Source: Saprospiraceae bacterium
Lineage (GTDB): Bacteria; Bacteroidota; Bacteroidia; Chitinophagales; Saprospiraceae
NCBI GenBank assembly: GCA_028285545.1
Contig: JANQPA010000105.1
Location: 62,001 to 126,000, forward strand
Reading direction: 5' to 3'
Length of the DNA stretch: 64,000 bases
This document shows positions 1 to 8,479 of this stretch, piece after piece (positions within the stretch are counted from its first letter, which is position 1; every line of letters begins with the position of its first letter). Under the pieces are notes generated by a model. The model was not told where the DNA came from. It did not search any database and saw only the letters and a program-made list of their open reading frames with translations. The translations under genes and the position numbers were made by a program.

Positions 1-1856
1 GCATCTGATTCGTGACCGATTATTATGACTGTATTTGATTTCCTAAATATATTATCATCTGAGGCTTTTAGACCTACAGAATAAATACGATCCAGAGAAT
101 CAGCATTTACATAAAAAGGCTCCGTAGGATAAAAAGAAATGGTATCAATTCTGCTTGCTATCTTAACCTGAAATGAGGTGTCGCAAGCAAACAAATAGGG
201 TCGATACCCATAGAATCCATCATCAAATACTGCCCCCATTACTACTCCTAAAATACCGTAACTCGTTGGAGTTACTTTTTGTGAACCATCTGCTAAAAAT
301 CTGGGAGCTGGGTTGAATTCGGCAACTCCAGCACCCAATTCACTTGCTTGTAAAACCTTCAGACTATCATCAAAACGGAAAAAAGAAACTCGATCCCTTT
401 GGTTTACAAATCCCATGTACCCATTAGTCACTCTTATTAATTGGGATAATTCATTTGCGGAAGATATATCACTAGCATATTTGCCAATTTCATAAGAACT
501 AAGAATTTGTCCATTTCGATCTCCTGTCTTGGAATTCACGAATTCCATACCCCAGGTAGGTCGGGAACCTCCAACTTCTCCAGTTTGTTTTAAACTTAAT
601 AAGGGGGTTTCGGTGCCCTTAAAGGAAGGAATAGAAAAAGCTCCATAATAACTGAATACCCCCCTTCCTGAACTTCGTCCTGTCAAATCTAATGTGTCGG
701 CAAATGACGCTGTCGAATCCACATATGTTATAGCTCTTATCCCTAAGGAAGAATTGGAAAAGGTGTTTACTGCTAAAATGTTGCCGTCCAGATCAGGTTC
801 GCTTAGTCTATAAGTATTTTCGTAGTTTTCAAGTACCACTATTGTATCTAAAGCATCATGAGTAAAATCAATCCGATAGGCATTCCTTCCCACCGCATAA
901 AGGGAATTATTTAAATAGTTTAATCGATTGTTTGAGCCTCTTAGACCTCGAGGTGCAAATATGGTATCTACTATTGGATTATGGCCTGTACCTCTTTTCA
1001 ATAAATAAGTGTTTAATCCTCCATCTATGGTTGCATAAGCATCTACGTTTGGAACATAAACCAGATTTGAGGAAAAATTAAATCCCCCTATTCCCCTAGG
1101 TTTATATTCGTCCGTCTGAGAAAGATCATTTACCTTAAACTCTCTAATTAAAAAATCCTTTCTAAATTTAGCAGAGTCTCGAGTTATTAAACCAAGTCCA
1201 ATTCGGTCAGGCTCCACTTGTAAAATATTAATGGCTCTGAAATCTGAATAACTGCCCCTGGGGAATGCGTCATCTACTTGATGCCTAATGGTAAGTGTAT
1301 TCATATCTACAGTAGTCAAAACATAATCAAATTCAACGAAGGCTGAATTTTCAATCCCTACAAGGCTTACAGATAAAACAATCAATAAGCTATCAGTTGC
1401 TAAAATTCCAATTGGGATTTCTAAATCAGGAACTACATCTAAAATGGTCTCAGATAAGATTGAATCCAAATTTGGGGAAAACTGGACAATTCTCGTTCGC
1501 TCCCTGACGGTGGGCTCCGTTTCCCGAATGTTATAGACAAGCCAAATGCTACTATCGGGTGCCTGACTAAGTTTAGCAACTGTAGAAGTACCAATGGGAT
1601 CTAAATCAAAAGAACTAAGAATCGTACCCTCAGTATTAATCCAGTCTACATTCACAGAATAATTGATCTTACCTGGTCTATTCTGAAGAGTGGCAATTGC
1701 AAAACCCCCATTGACTAATCCTATTAAATCGTTTGCACGACTCAAAGTATCGATAAAATTATCATTATAGAATTTAAAGTATTCGGTTTGAAGCTGGGCA
1801 TTCAGATTGGTATTCAATAAAAAGGCAATTAAACTCAGGGTAAATATTTTTTTCAT
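1..1856 (-). CDS. Secreted hypothetical protein, C-terminus beyond the window
   Basis: The frame is open from the ATG at 1856 to the window edge, giving at least 618 residues without a stop. The first 20 or so residues are a lysine start, a hydrophobic core and an Ala-Gln cleavage site (LNAQ), a typical Sec signal peptide of this phylum. The rest is rich in Asp, Asn, Thr and short beta-strand patterns, as in secreted propeller-like proteins, but I recognise no named domain. A T9SS sorting domain may lie beyond the edge; this cannot be seen. It is separated by 346 bases from the molybdoenzyme operon upstream, so it is probably transcribed on its own. Confidence 0.8.
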   Translation of the reverse strand, partial: MKKIFTLSLIAFLLNTNLNAQLQTEYFKFYNDNFIDTLSRANDLIGLVNGGFAIATLQNRPGKINYSVNVDWINTEGTILSSFDLDPIGTSTVAKLSQAPDSSIWLVYNIRETEPTVRERTRIVQFSPNLDSILSETILDVVPDLEIPIGILATDSLLIVLSVSLVGIENSAFVEFDYVLTTVDMNTLTIRHQVDDAFPRGSYSDFRAINILQVEPDRIGLGLITRDSAKFRKDFLIREFKVNDLSQTDEYKPRGIGGFNFSSNLVYVPNVDAYATIDGGLNTYLLKRGTGHNPIVDTIFAPRGLRGSNNRLNYLNNSLYAVGRNAYRIDFTHDALDTIVVLENYENTYRLSEPDLDGNILAVNTFSNSSLGIRAITYVDSTASFADTLDLTGRSSGRGVFSYYGAFSIPSFKGTETPLLSLKQTGEVGGSRPTWGMEFVNSKTGDRNGQILSSYEIGKYASDISSANELSQLIRVTNGYMGFVNQRDRVSFFRFDDSLKVLQASELGAGVAEFNPAPRFLADGSQKVTPTSYGILGVVMGAVFDDGFYGYRPYLFACDTSFQVKIASRIDTISFYPTEPFYVNADSLDRIYSVGLKASDDNIFRKSNTVIIIGHESD

Positions 1857-2202
1857 TTACAAAAATTTTGGGTTCAGAGATCAAGAAAGTGATAAATAGA
1901 ATTTAAGGTCTGTTTGAGTCAGCAGGATATTTATCTGTCTCAAAAAACACAGAGGAATAGACTATATCGGAATGAGGAAAATGATGGAGAATCAACGGAA
2001 GAAATGGGAATAGACTTCATAAACAAATGGGGTTGATGATTAAATTTTTCTGAAAATAAAAACTTCAAAGAATTTTACAAAATTCTAAATTCAATCTTAA
2101 CCTATTTATTCATTTTCCTGGTAAGCAGACGCATGAATTTACAATCTAAATTCACCTCTGACAAGTCTGGTCTAAACTCGTTAAACTATTATTGGATGTT
2201 TA
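1857..2202. other. Intergenic region, no gene seen
   Basis: AT-rich spacer between the start of the secreted-protein gene and the end of the molybdoenzyme operon, both on the minus strand. It should hold the promoter of the former. I see no convincing TAnnTTTG element, no strong hairpin and no open frame with a recognisable product. Confidence 0.5.
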
Positions 2203-4467
2203 TTAAGATATCTTGGTAACAGAAACTACCGTATCATTCCAACACATGGCTCCAGAAATGGGATCTCCATAATTAGGGATGATCTTGTTTAAATGTGCTC
2301 CGTTATTTTCCCACCATACCAGTTTGCTATCTGAATCGTTTTCAATATTGATGAAAGATTTCTCTCCTGAGGCAAATTCACCAAAAGCCCAGTGTCCTAA
2401 ATGATGTGAGATCGAAATGGCATTAGGGTGAACTCCCTGAGTCACCCTGGCTTTAGTTATCAATTCGCCAATACTTGATTCCAATTTTATCCAATCATTT
2501 TCTTTGATTCCCAATCGATCGGCGGTTGCGGCGTTTATCCAGGCAGGGTTTTCATGGTAAATTTCCATCAACCATTTGCAATTTTGTGTTCGGGAATGAG
2601 TGTGCACAGGAACTTTGAAGGTAGTCATGATAAGCTCATTATTATTAAGCTTTTTGTGATCAGGATGAGACATCCAGGAAGGAAGTCCTGCATGGCCACT
2701 TTTATTTAGTCGTTCTGAAAAGAGATTCACTTTTTCTCTTTTGACAAATTCCACTTGAGCAGTTTTGTCATGCCAAATACCGTGTTTTTTAATGTATTCA
2801 AATCCGCCGGCTTCTGCTATTCCCTCAGTTGCTTTGCAAGCTTCTTCTATAAAGTCTCTGGCAGAGTCAAATCCTAAATTCAAATCAAGCTCATTGGCCA
2901 AATGACAGACTACATCCACAAAATTTCTCGATTCCCCCAAGGGATCATGGACAGGCTGGCGAAAATAATATTCCGGTATGCCATCTGCTGTTCCTTTACC
3001 TTCAGCGGTCCATCTTTCCAGGAAGGAGGCATCTGGTAAAATCAAATCAGCCAACTCAGTTGTTTCACTCATTGCTACATCAACCGATACCAGGAAAGGT
3101 ATTTTGCTGGTATCCTTATAGATTTCAATATTTTCATTACAATTTCCATTTGCATAGACCGGATTGTGGCAATAGACCAGGTATAATTCTGGTATTCCCC
3201 TACCCTTCTTAATCTGAGTCAGTATTTGGTGAGAAATGCTGCCATCAGGAACGGCAAACTGTCCTTTATCACCATTGAATACAGGGAGCCTTGCTTCCGG
3301 TCTTTCAGGCATAGGAAAAGGGAAATTCCATTGCGCTCGTTTGGTTCTTCGAACTTCTGGTCCAATGTTTCCGGCAATCACATCTAACATATAAATGGCT
3401 CTCTGCGTCTGAACACCATTAAAATGCATAAAGGCACCACGGAAGGAAGTGCAGGCTCCAGAATTGGCCTTTCCATATTCTATTGCAATCTTTTCAAGTA
3501 AATTGGCGGGGACGCCTGAAATTTCCTCGGCCCACTGAGGAGTATAGGGTTCTAGGTGTGTGATAAGATCTTCTATTTTGACATTGCTGGTTTGTTCAAT
3601 ATCCTCTTTATTGTATAGACCTTCTCGCATAAGCACGTGACATAGGGCCAGCACAACGGCCAGATCTGTACCAGGTTTTACAGGTATCCATTTATCAGAT
3701 TTAGCAGCAGTGTTTGATAAGCGAACATCAAAAGTGTAGAGCTTCACTCCGCGAGCACGCATCCTGGATACGCGTCGGATAATTGGGATATGATCAATAC
3801 CTGCATCTATTAGACTCCGGCCAAAATTGAGGATGATATCCACATCATCAAATTTTTTGCTCGAAGTCACATCTCCCGTCAGCATTCTAGCTATTGATCC
3901 GGCTCGGCTACAGATAGAATCGTGATTTCCAATTGATGAAGTTCCAAAGGCACGCAGGAAATAATTAATAATAATGGTGTAATCTGTTCCAACCATTCGA
4001 CCATAATGGAATAGAAATTTTTCAGGATTCCCCCCATTGTGAATGGTTCTTAAGCCTTTTACTTTTGATCCTTCAATTTCTCCGCCATTTAGAATCAAAT
4101 CAAGTGCTGTTTCCCAGGATATTTTTTCCCACTTTCCGCTACCCCTCTCCCCTATCCTTCTTAAGGGATATAGTAGCCGATCCGGATTATATATTTGATT
4201 AATCCCAGCCTGGCCTTTGGCACAAACTTTTCCTTCATTGCGCAATGAGAGTGGATTCCCTTCAATTTTCACCAATCGGCCCTTCTTCTTATAAGCAAGT
4301 ATGGAGCACCTGGATACACATTGCCAGCATGCTGAAGCAATTTCTTCTTTTTCTTGCCCTACAGGAACCTCTATTTTATTTTCAGGTTCACTTTCTAAGG
4401 ATTCACAAGCTTGAAAAATAGCCGCAGATCCAATCGTTGCGATTTGTACAAATTCTCTTCTTTTCAT
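2203..4467 (-). CDS. Molybdopterin oxidoreductase, catalytic subunit (PsrA/PhsA-like)
   Basis: A 754-residue enzyme of the DMSO-reductase superfamily. The N-terminus has a twin-arginine motif (RREFVQ, residues 3-8) and a lipobox-like Cys21, so export by Tat and possibly lipid anchoring are likely. Cys47, Cys50, Cys54 and Cys82 match the proximal [4Fe-4S] site. HDSIC (residues 182-186) aligns with the region that gives the molybdenum-ligating Cys in polysulfide/thiosulfate reductases. Molybdopterin-binding and C-terminal dinucleotide-binding regions follow. Only two bases separate it from the iron-sulfur subunit gene upstream, so the two form an operon. Substrate cannot be assigned: polysulfide, thiosulfate, tetrathionate and other anions are all possible. 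No NrfD/PsrC-type membrane subunit is next to it. Confidence 0.93.
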   Translation of the reverse strand: MKRREFVQIATIGSAAIFQACESLESEPENKIEVPVGQEKEEIASACWQCVSRCSILAYKKKGRLVKIEGNPLSLRNEGKVCAKGQAGINQIYNPDRLLYPLRRIGERGSGKWEKISWETALDLILNGGEIEGSKVKGLRTIHNGGNPEKFLFHYGRMVGTDYTIIINYFLRAFGTSSIGNHDSICSRAGSIARMLTGDVTSSKKFDDVDIILNFGRSLIDAGIDHIPIIRRVSRMRARGVKLYTFDVRLSNTAAKSDKWIPVKPGTDLAVVLALCHVLMREGLYNKEDIEQTSNVKIEDLITHLEPYTPQWAEEISGVPANLLEKIAIEYGKANSGACTSFRGAFMHFNGVQTQRAIYMLDVIAGNIGPEVRRTKRAQWNFPFPMPERPEARLPVFNGDKGQFAVPDGSISHQILTQIKKGRGIPELYLVYCHNPVYANGNCNENIEIYKDTSKIPFLVSVDVAMSETTELADLILPDASFLERWTAEGKGTADGIPEYYFRQPVHDPLGESRNFVDVVCHLANELDLNLGFDSARDFIEEACKATEGIAEAGGFEYIKKHGIWHDKTAQVEFVKREKVNLFSERLNKSGHAGLPSWMSHPDHKKLNNNELIMTTFKVPVHTHSRTQNCKWLMEIYHENPAWINAATADRLGIKENDWIKLESSIGELITKARVTQGVHPNAISISHHLGHWAFGEFASGEKSFINIENDSDSKLVWWENNGAHLNKIIPNYGDPISGAMCWNDTVVSVTKIS

Positions 4468-4469
4468 GG

Positions 4470-5213
4470 CTATTTATTATTTATGGCTTTGGAAACTTTG
4501 AAGATATCTGGCCTTCCGTCTTTGTAGTATACCTGAGGTTTAGTTCCTTCTTCCATGAGAAGTCCAGTTAGTTTTTCTCCATTTATCAATTGAGAAACTT
4601 TACTGTTAGGATCGGAAAGGTCACCGAATAACCTGGCATCAGCCGGGCAGGTATTTGAACAGGAGGGGTCCAGGCCAACTTCTAGTCTTTCTTCGCAAAA
4701 ATTGCATTTATCAGCCTTAAAAAGGGTTCTGGCTGGGTAGTCCTTTACATAATCATCAGGTTCTTGATCAGGGTTAATGTAAATTGCTCCGTAAGGGCAG
4801 GCACTAAGGCAAAACTGAAATCCCATACATTTATCCTTGTTGATATCAACTATCCCATTTTCTTTTGTTAGGATCGCCTTATTTGGGCAGGCCTTAATAC
4901 ATGGTGCATCTTCGCAATGATTACACATCATGGGCAGGAAAAATCGGCTTGTTTCTGGATAGGTGCCGTGTTCCTGTTCCAATACTCGTGTTCTGGATCC
5001 ACCGATGGCCACCCCATTTTCAGATTTACAAGCCACGGTACAAGCATGACAACCAATACACTTTTCTAAGTCCATTACCATTACAAACCGTTTTTTGGGT
5101 TTGGAGGGAGATTTTAGCCACCAAAAGATGGCCCCCAGGCCAGCGAAAAGTCCAAGGATTTGAAGAGTGGATTTTCTTGTTATTTTTTTCAGCATGTGAT
5201 TAGGATTAGGCAT
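4470..5213 (-). CDS. 4Fe-4S ferredoxin-type electron-transfer subunit (DmsB/PsrB-like)
   Basis: A 247-residue partner of the molybdoenzyme encoded directly downstream. Residues 16-33 form one hydrophobic N-terminal helix, which may anchor the complex in the membrane. Four Cys clusters follow: Cys52/55/58/62, Cys97/100/105/109, Cys129/135/139 and Cys170/173/185/189. The third has Phe132 where a second Cys is expected in the usual CxxCxxC pattern, so one cluster may be [3Fe-4S] or altered. The protein should pass electrons between a quinol or cytochrome donor and the catalytic subunit. It is the first gene of the operon. Confidence 0.92.
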   Translation of the reverse strand: MPNPNHMLKKITRKSTLQILGLFAGLGAIFWWLKSPSKPKKRFVMVMDLEKCIGCHACTVACKSENGVAIGGSRTRVLEQEHGTYPETSRFFLPMMCNHCEDAPCIKACPNKAILTKENGIVDINKDKCMGFQFCLSACPYGAIYINPDQEPDDYVKDYPARTLFKADKCNFCEERLEVGLDPSCSNTCPADARLFGDLSDPNSKVSQLINGEKLTGLLMEEGTKPQVYYKDGRPDIFKVSKAINNK

Positions 5214-5564
5214 TTATTGATTGATTGTCTAATACTAAGACTGAGAATTGAAAAAAAGATGCAAAGCAATTGTCAAGTCCTATAAATTTTCATAAAAAAT
5301 CAGAGTTTGGCCCCAAAACACCAGCTCTTTAACAGGTGAGTAGCAGGTCATTAACAAGTTGCTTACAGTTTTTGTAGTCCACTAAATTTATTGGGATAGA
5401 CAACCATTTTAGGAGAATAGGAAGAATAATTTGGAATAAGAATTTCCAATCGAAACAATAGCACACTTATCTGCAACAATAGCCAACACAAGGAAATTAA
5501 GTAAGGATTAACTTTGACAAAGATGAAAACCCGATTTGATTTAGCAAGCATTAATCAATAGAAA
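5214..5564. other. Divergent intergenic region
   Basis: The region lies between the minus-strand oxidoreductase operon and the plus-strand NTF2-like gene, so both promoters should be here. TAACTTTG at 5509-5516 fits the Bacteroidota -7 consensus TAnnTTTG and sits 48 bases before the ATG at 5565, but no TTTG element stands at the right distance upstream. A 62-codon frame on the minus strand has no recognisable features and I treat it as chance. Confidence 0.4.
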
Positions 5565-5975
5565 ATGAATAAAGAAGAACAGGCCCTCAAAGAAGCTACA
5601 GACAAATTTTATGAAGCCCTCAATAGTATGTTCACCGGGGATATTGAACCTATGAAAAAAGTATGGTCTCATGCTGATGACGTGCAATATATGGGTCCCA
5701 CAGGTGGGGTTCATATTGGTTGGCCAGCAGTATTGGCAGACTGGTCAGCCCAGGCAGATCTTAAATTAGGTGGTAAGGTGGAGCCCTCTGGTTATCATAT
5801 GCAAATTGGATCTGAAATTTCAGTAGTTATCAACGAAGAGAGAGGGCAAAACATTGGTCCAGATGGGGAAAAACTAGAAGTATATCTTCGGGCTACTCAT
5901 ACTTTCCGTAAGGAACAAGGAGAATGGAAAATGATTGGAGATCATACAGATTTGCTCTCTTTTTTGCAAAAGTAA
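5565..5975 (+). CDS. SnoaL/NTF2-like fold protein
   Basis: A 136-residue cytosolic protein with no signal peptide. The opening EEQALKEATDKFYEALN helix, the tryptophan and glycine-rich middle and the closing GEWKMIGDHTDLLS strand are typical of SnoaL-like/DUF4440 members of the NTF2-like superfamily. Family members range from small enzymes to ligand-binding proteins, so no reaction can be given. The gene stands alone before miaE, separated from it by a large inverted repeat. Confidence 0.85.
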   Translation: MNKEEQALKEATDKFYEALNSMFTGDIEPMKKVWSHADDVQYMGPTGGVHIGWPAVLADWSAQADLKLGGKVEPSGYHMQIGSEISVVINEERGQNIGPDGEKLEVYLRATHTFRKEQGEWKMIGDHTDLLSFLQK

Positions 5976-5980
5976 ACTTG

Positions 5981-6031
5981 GTTATTGGTTATTGGTTATT
6001 CGAATTTTTCAAATAACCAATAACCAATAAC
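5981..6031. repeat. Inverted repeat built of GGTTATT heptamers
   Basis: Three head-to-tail copies of a GGTTATT-type heptamer at 5981-6000 are followed, after an 11-base loop, by the exact 20-base reverse complement at 6012-6031. It starts five bases after the stop of the NTF2-like gene. It could form a long AT-rich hairpin and act as a terminator or an mRNA-stabilising structure. No T-run follows, so a dispersed repeat element is equally possible. Confidence 0.75.
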
Positions 6032-6061
6032 TATTAACCAATTAATTCCTACATTTAGGCC

Positions 6062-6646
6062 ATGAAACTCAACCTTGATATACAAGTTGCCAGTAAACCG
6101 GAATGGATTGCTGCAGTAATGGCCGATTTCGACACTTTTCTACAAGATCATGCCGATTGTGAACGTAAAGCTTCTGCAGCTGCCATGAGTCTGGTCGCTA
6201 AATATCCCAATCGTACTGAAATTATTCCCGAGCTGATTGAGACAGCCATTGAAGAACTAGAGCACTTCCAACAGGTGTTTGAACTCATGCAAAAGCGCGG
6301 AATCCCCTTAACCCATTCCATGCCGGAAGATCTCTATATCAAGGGCCTTATGAAAAGAATGCATTCTGGAATTGAGGAACGATTTCTGGATCGCCTGCTG
6401 ATCGGTTCGGTTTTTGAAACTCGGGGTGCAGAACGCTTTCGACTAATTGAGGAAGCCCTGGAAGACCCTGCCTTGAAACGTTTTTATAAAATGCTTTGGA
6501 CCTCAGAAGCCAAACATGGGCATATTTATGTCAAAATGGCGCTGGAATATTTCCCACAAGAAAAAGTATATGACCGCCTCAACTGGTGGTTAGAAAAGGA
6601 GGGAGAGGTAGTGAATGGGTTAGAGATAAGGGCGGCTCTACATTAG
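6062..6646 (+). CDS. miaE: tRNA-(ms2io6A)-hydroxylase MiaE
   Basis: A 194-residue, all-helical di-iron monooxygenase that hydroxylates the isopentenyl group of ms2i6A at position 37 of certain tRNAs. Length is normal for the family. Likely iron ligands are Glu34, Glu65 with His68 (ExxH), Glu119, and Glu149 with His152 (ExxH), the duplicated ferritin-like pattern. The VFETRGAERF and SEAKHGH stretches are characteristic of MiaE. It acts in the cytosol and has no operon partner here; the next gene is convergent. Confidence 0.93.
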   Translation: MKLNLDIQVASKPEWIAAVMADFDTFLQDHADCERKASAAAMSLVAKYPNRTEIIPELIETAIEELEHFQQVFELMQKRGIPLTHSMPEDLYIKGLMKRMHSGIEERFLDRLLIGSVFETRGAERFRLIEEALEDPALKRFYKMLWTSEAKHGHIYVKMALEYFPQEKVYDRLNWWLEKEGEVVNGLEIRAALH

Positions 6647-6654
6647 TATTAAGT

Positions 6655-6684
6655 GTTCCGCGTTCCATGTTCTGAGTTCCGTGT
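6655..6684. repeat. Tandem degenerate GTTCC heptamers
   Basis: Four consecutive seven-base units (GTTCCGC, GTTCCAT, GTTCTGA, GTTCCGT) plus two further bases lie just after miaE in the convergent intergenic region. It is a short heptamer array, like the GGTTATT array upstream of miaE but with an unrelated unit. A small GCC/GGC hairpin sequence follows at about 6710. Function unknown. Confidence 0.6.
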
Positions 6685-6780
6685 ACGACAGTCAGTGTCT
6701 GCCGAAGGCAAGAAGCCTCAAAAAATTGATATATTAATTAAACCTAATTGCTTTAAAATTATTTGTTATTTTCTTCTGAA

Positions 6781-8058
6781 TTAGATTTCTCCTCTATCTA
6801 ATGATCTATATCGTAGTAATAAAGTAAAATCGTCAGTTTGTTTTGGTAGAAGGTTTCGTTCCTTTAAAAGCCAAGATGCGGCCGTAGATACAGGTATATC
6901 CATTCTTCCTTTACTACGAGCAAAATGCAGGTATTTCATTACCTGAAAAGCATTAAACCAACGGAAGAATCGATCTAGGAATGTGGAATAAGAAGCCGAG
7001 TGAAGTTGTAATTCAGCTAGTTTTTCAGAAAAATTCTGGTTTTTGAGAAAATCCAATAGTGTGGGACTAATCTGAAGTTTTTCCCAATTTGAATTCTTAT
7101 TATATAATTCAGGTAAGCAGCTCAAAAAATCTTTTAACTCAATAAAAGACTCAGGAGGATAGCTCTGGTAAGGCGAATGATGGTCCAACATTTCCTGTAT
7201 TGCTTTCCCGGTACCGAACGGAACTCTGTGGCTGGGGCGTGAAGCAGGAATTACTCTGGTGCCTGCCAGATTGGCAAAACCTTTTAAGGGAGTAAACTTA
7301 TGAATGAAATAAAAATCTTCACCGGCTTTTCGCTTATTCATACCGCCTTGTTTTTGGTAAGCAGAACAGCGAACAGCCATGCTGGAACCTACTGTATGAA
7401 AAGCGTGTGGAAATCCAGCCCAACTTTGAGCTTGAACGTAATAACGCAAGTGCAACTCATAAGAAGTGATGGCTTCATAAACTCCATGAGAATATTCGTT
7501 GCCCTGAAGCGGATGCTCATAATAGATAGAAACAGCAGGGCATTTGGGGTCTTCATTAAAATGCTGGACAATTGCTTGAAAGTAATTTTCATCACAACGG
7601 CTGTCTGCATCAAAGCAGGCAATAATTCCATTGGATTGCTTTACTTTTTCCAATCGCCAGCAGGCCTCATCCATGGCTATTTTTCGAGCTAAACCTACTC
7701 CGGCAAATCGGGCAGGAAGCGAATGGTGCAGGAAAAAAAATTGTAGACCCGGGCGCGGGTTGGAAGCAGCCCAACGTTCCGCCTCTTTTAAAGTATTTTG
7801 ATTTTGGGCAATAATATCTTCCAGTGCATCTTCTGCTTGATTGATTACAATAATAACTTCAACGGCCGTGTCTTTGGGAAGGCTACAATGATAGAGCGAT
7901 TGAAGGCTGTCCAGCAAATTGGGTTCATCATAAGCTGGAATGGTCACAATCAATCCTAGATTGGGGTCTGGAGGAGTGGTAATTTGTGGAGGAAAAGCGC
8001 TTCGTTTTTTAAGATAGGGTGTCATTATATTAGCTAAGTTGTAGATTAGAATAAACAT
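6781..8058 (-). CDS. Family 2 glycosyltransferase
   Basis: A 425-residue GT-A fold protein. The nucleotide-sugar binding start (LIVTIPAYDE, residues 36-45) is followed by the metal-binding DAD motif at 150-152 and an AGEDFYF segment in the position of the catalytic ED motif. There is no signal peptide and no clear membrane helix, so it probably acts at the cytosolic face of the membrane. Substrate and product are unknown. The ATG at 8058 has an AGGGG stretch a few bases upstream; the ATG at 8025 is an alternative that removes 11 residues. It is convergent to miaE and has no operon partner. Confidence 0.88.
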   Translation of the reverse strand: MFILIYNLANIMTPYLKKRSAFPPQITTPPDPNLGLIVTIPAYDEPNLLDSLQSLYHCSLPKDTAVEVIIVINQAEDALEDIIAQNQNTLKEAERWAASNPRPGLQFFFLHHSLPARFAGVGLARKIAMDEACWRLEKVKQSNGIIACFDADSRCDENYFQAIVQHFNEDPKCPAVSIYYEHPLQGNEYSHGVYEAITSYELHLRYYVQAQSWAGFPHAFHTVGSSMAVRCSAYQKQGGMNKRKAGEDFYFIHKFTPLKGFANLAGTRVIPASRPSHRVPFGTGKAIQEMLDHHSPYQSYPPESFIELKDFLSCLPELYNKNSNWEKLQISPTLLDFLKNQNFSEKLAELQLHSASYSTFLDRFFRWFNAFQVMKYLHFARSKGRMDIPVSTAASWLLKERNLLPKQTDDFTLLLRYRSLDRGEI

Positions 8059-8479
8059 GTGCCCCTTTAAGGTTAAGGTCTATTCTGAAGCTGATCATTC
8101 AAAAGTAGATAAATGGCCAGAGAAAAAAGTGAATTTAACAGCTAATATTTAAAAAACAGCAAAGCATAAAGTTTTGCACCCTTCAAACTAAAGGGCACAA
8201 AACGAAGTAGATTAAACATATTATTTTCCTCTACCAAGCATCCAGCCCACCTACTGCTCCAGCTAATAACACTTTTTGAATATTCATTTTGATTGAATTT
8301 GTTAGAAAATTTTAAAACCATTTGATTTGTGCTCGTAGTCGTTTTGAAAATTCTAAATTCTTACAACTACCGATAAGGCAAATATGAGCGCAAAACCCAG
8401 CAATTTGTTATTCAATTGCGTGCAAAAGTTTGTGTTTTGGTTGCAGTATCGAAGAAAACATATAATTAACCAGGAAAGA
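8059..8479. other. Intergenic region with a tiny open frame
   Basis: A 421-base spacer between two minus-strand genes. An 18-codon frame at 8231-8287 (minus) starts like a small membrane protein (MNIQKVLLAGAVGG) and stops at once. One base of frameshift would extend it by a few residues only, so it may be the remnant of a longer gene, but it is too short to judge. The region also holds one copy of a 24-base repeat at 8423-8446. Confidence 0.35.
8423..8446 (+). repeat. 24-base repeat, copy 1
   Basis: Identical over 24 bases to 14155-14178 and in the same orientation (starts CAAAAGTTTG, ends GGTTGCAG). This copy lies just beyond the 3' end of the gene for the large VWA protein. Function unknown; it may be part of a dispersed repeat. 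Confidence 0.6.

Noticed and set aside
5363-5551. 62-codon minus-strand frame in the divergent region
   Set aside because: Starts in the promoter region of the NTF2-like gene, has no recognisable motif and no neighbour logic; treated as chance.
8231-8287. 18-codon frame resembling the start of a small membrane protein
   Set aside because: Too short to tell a relic from chance; kept only as a note in the intergenic entry.
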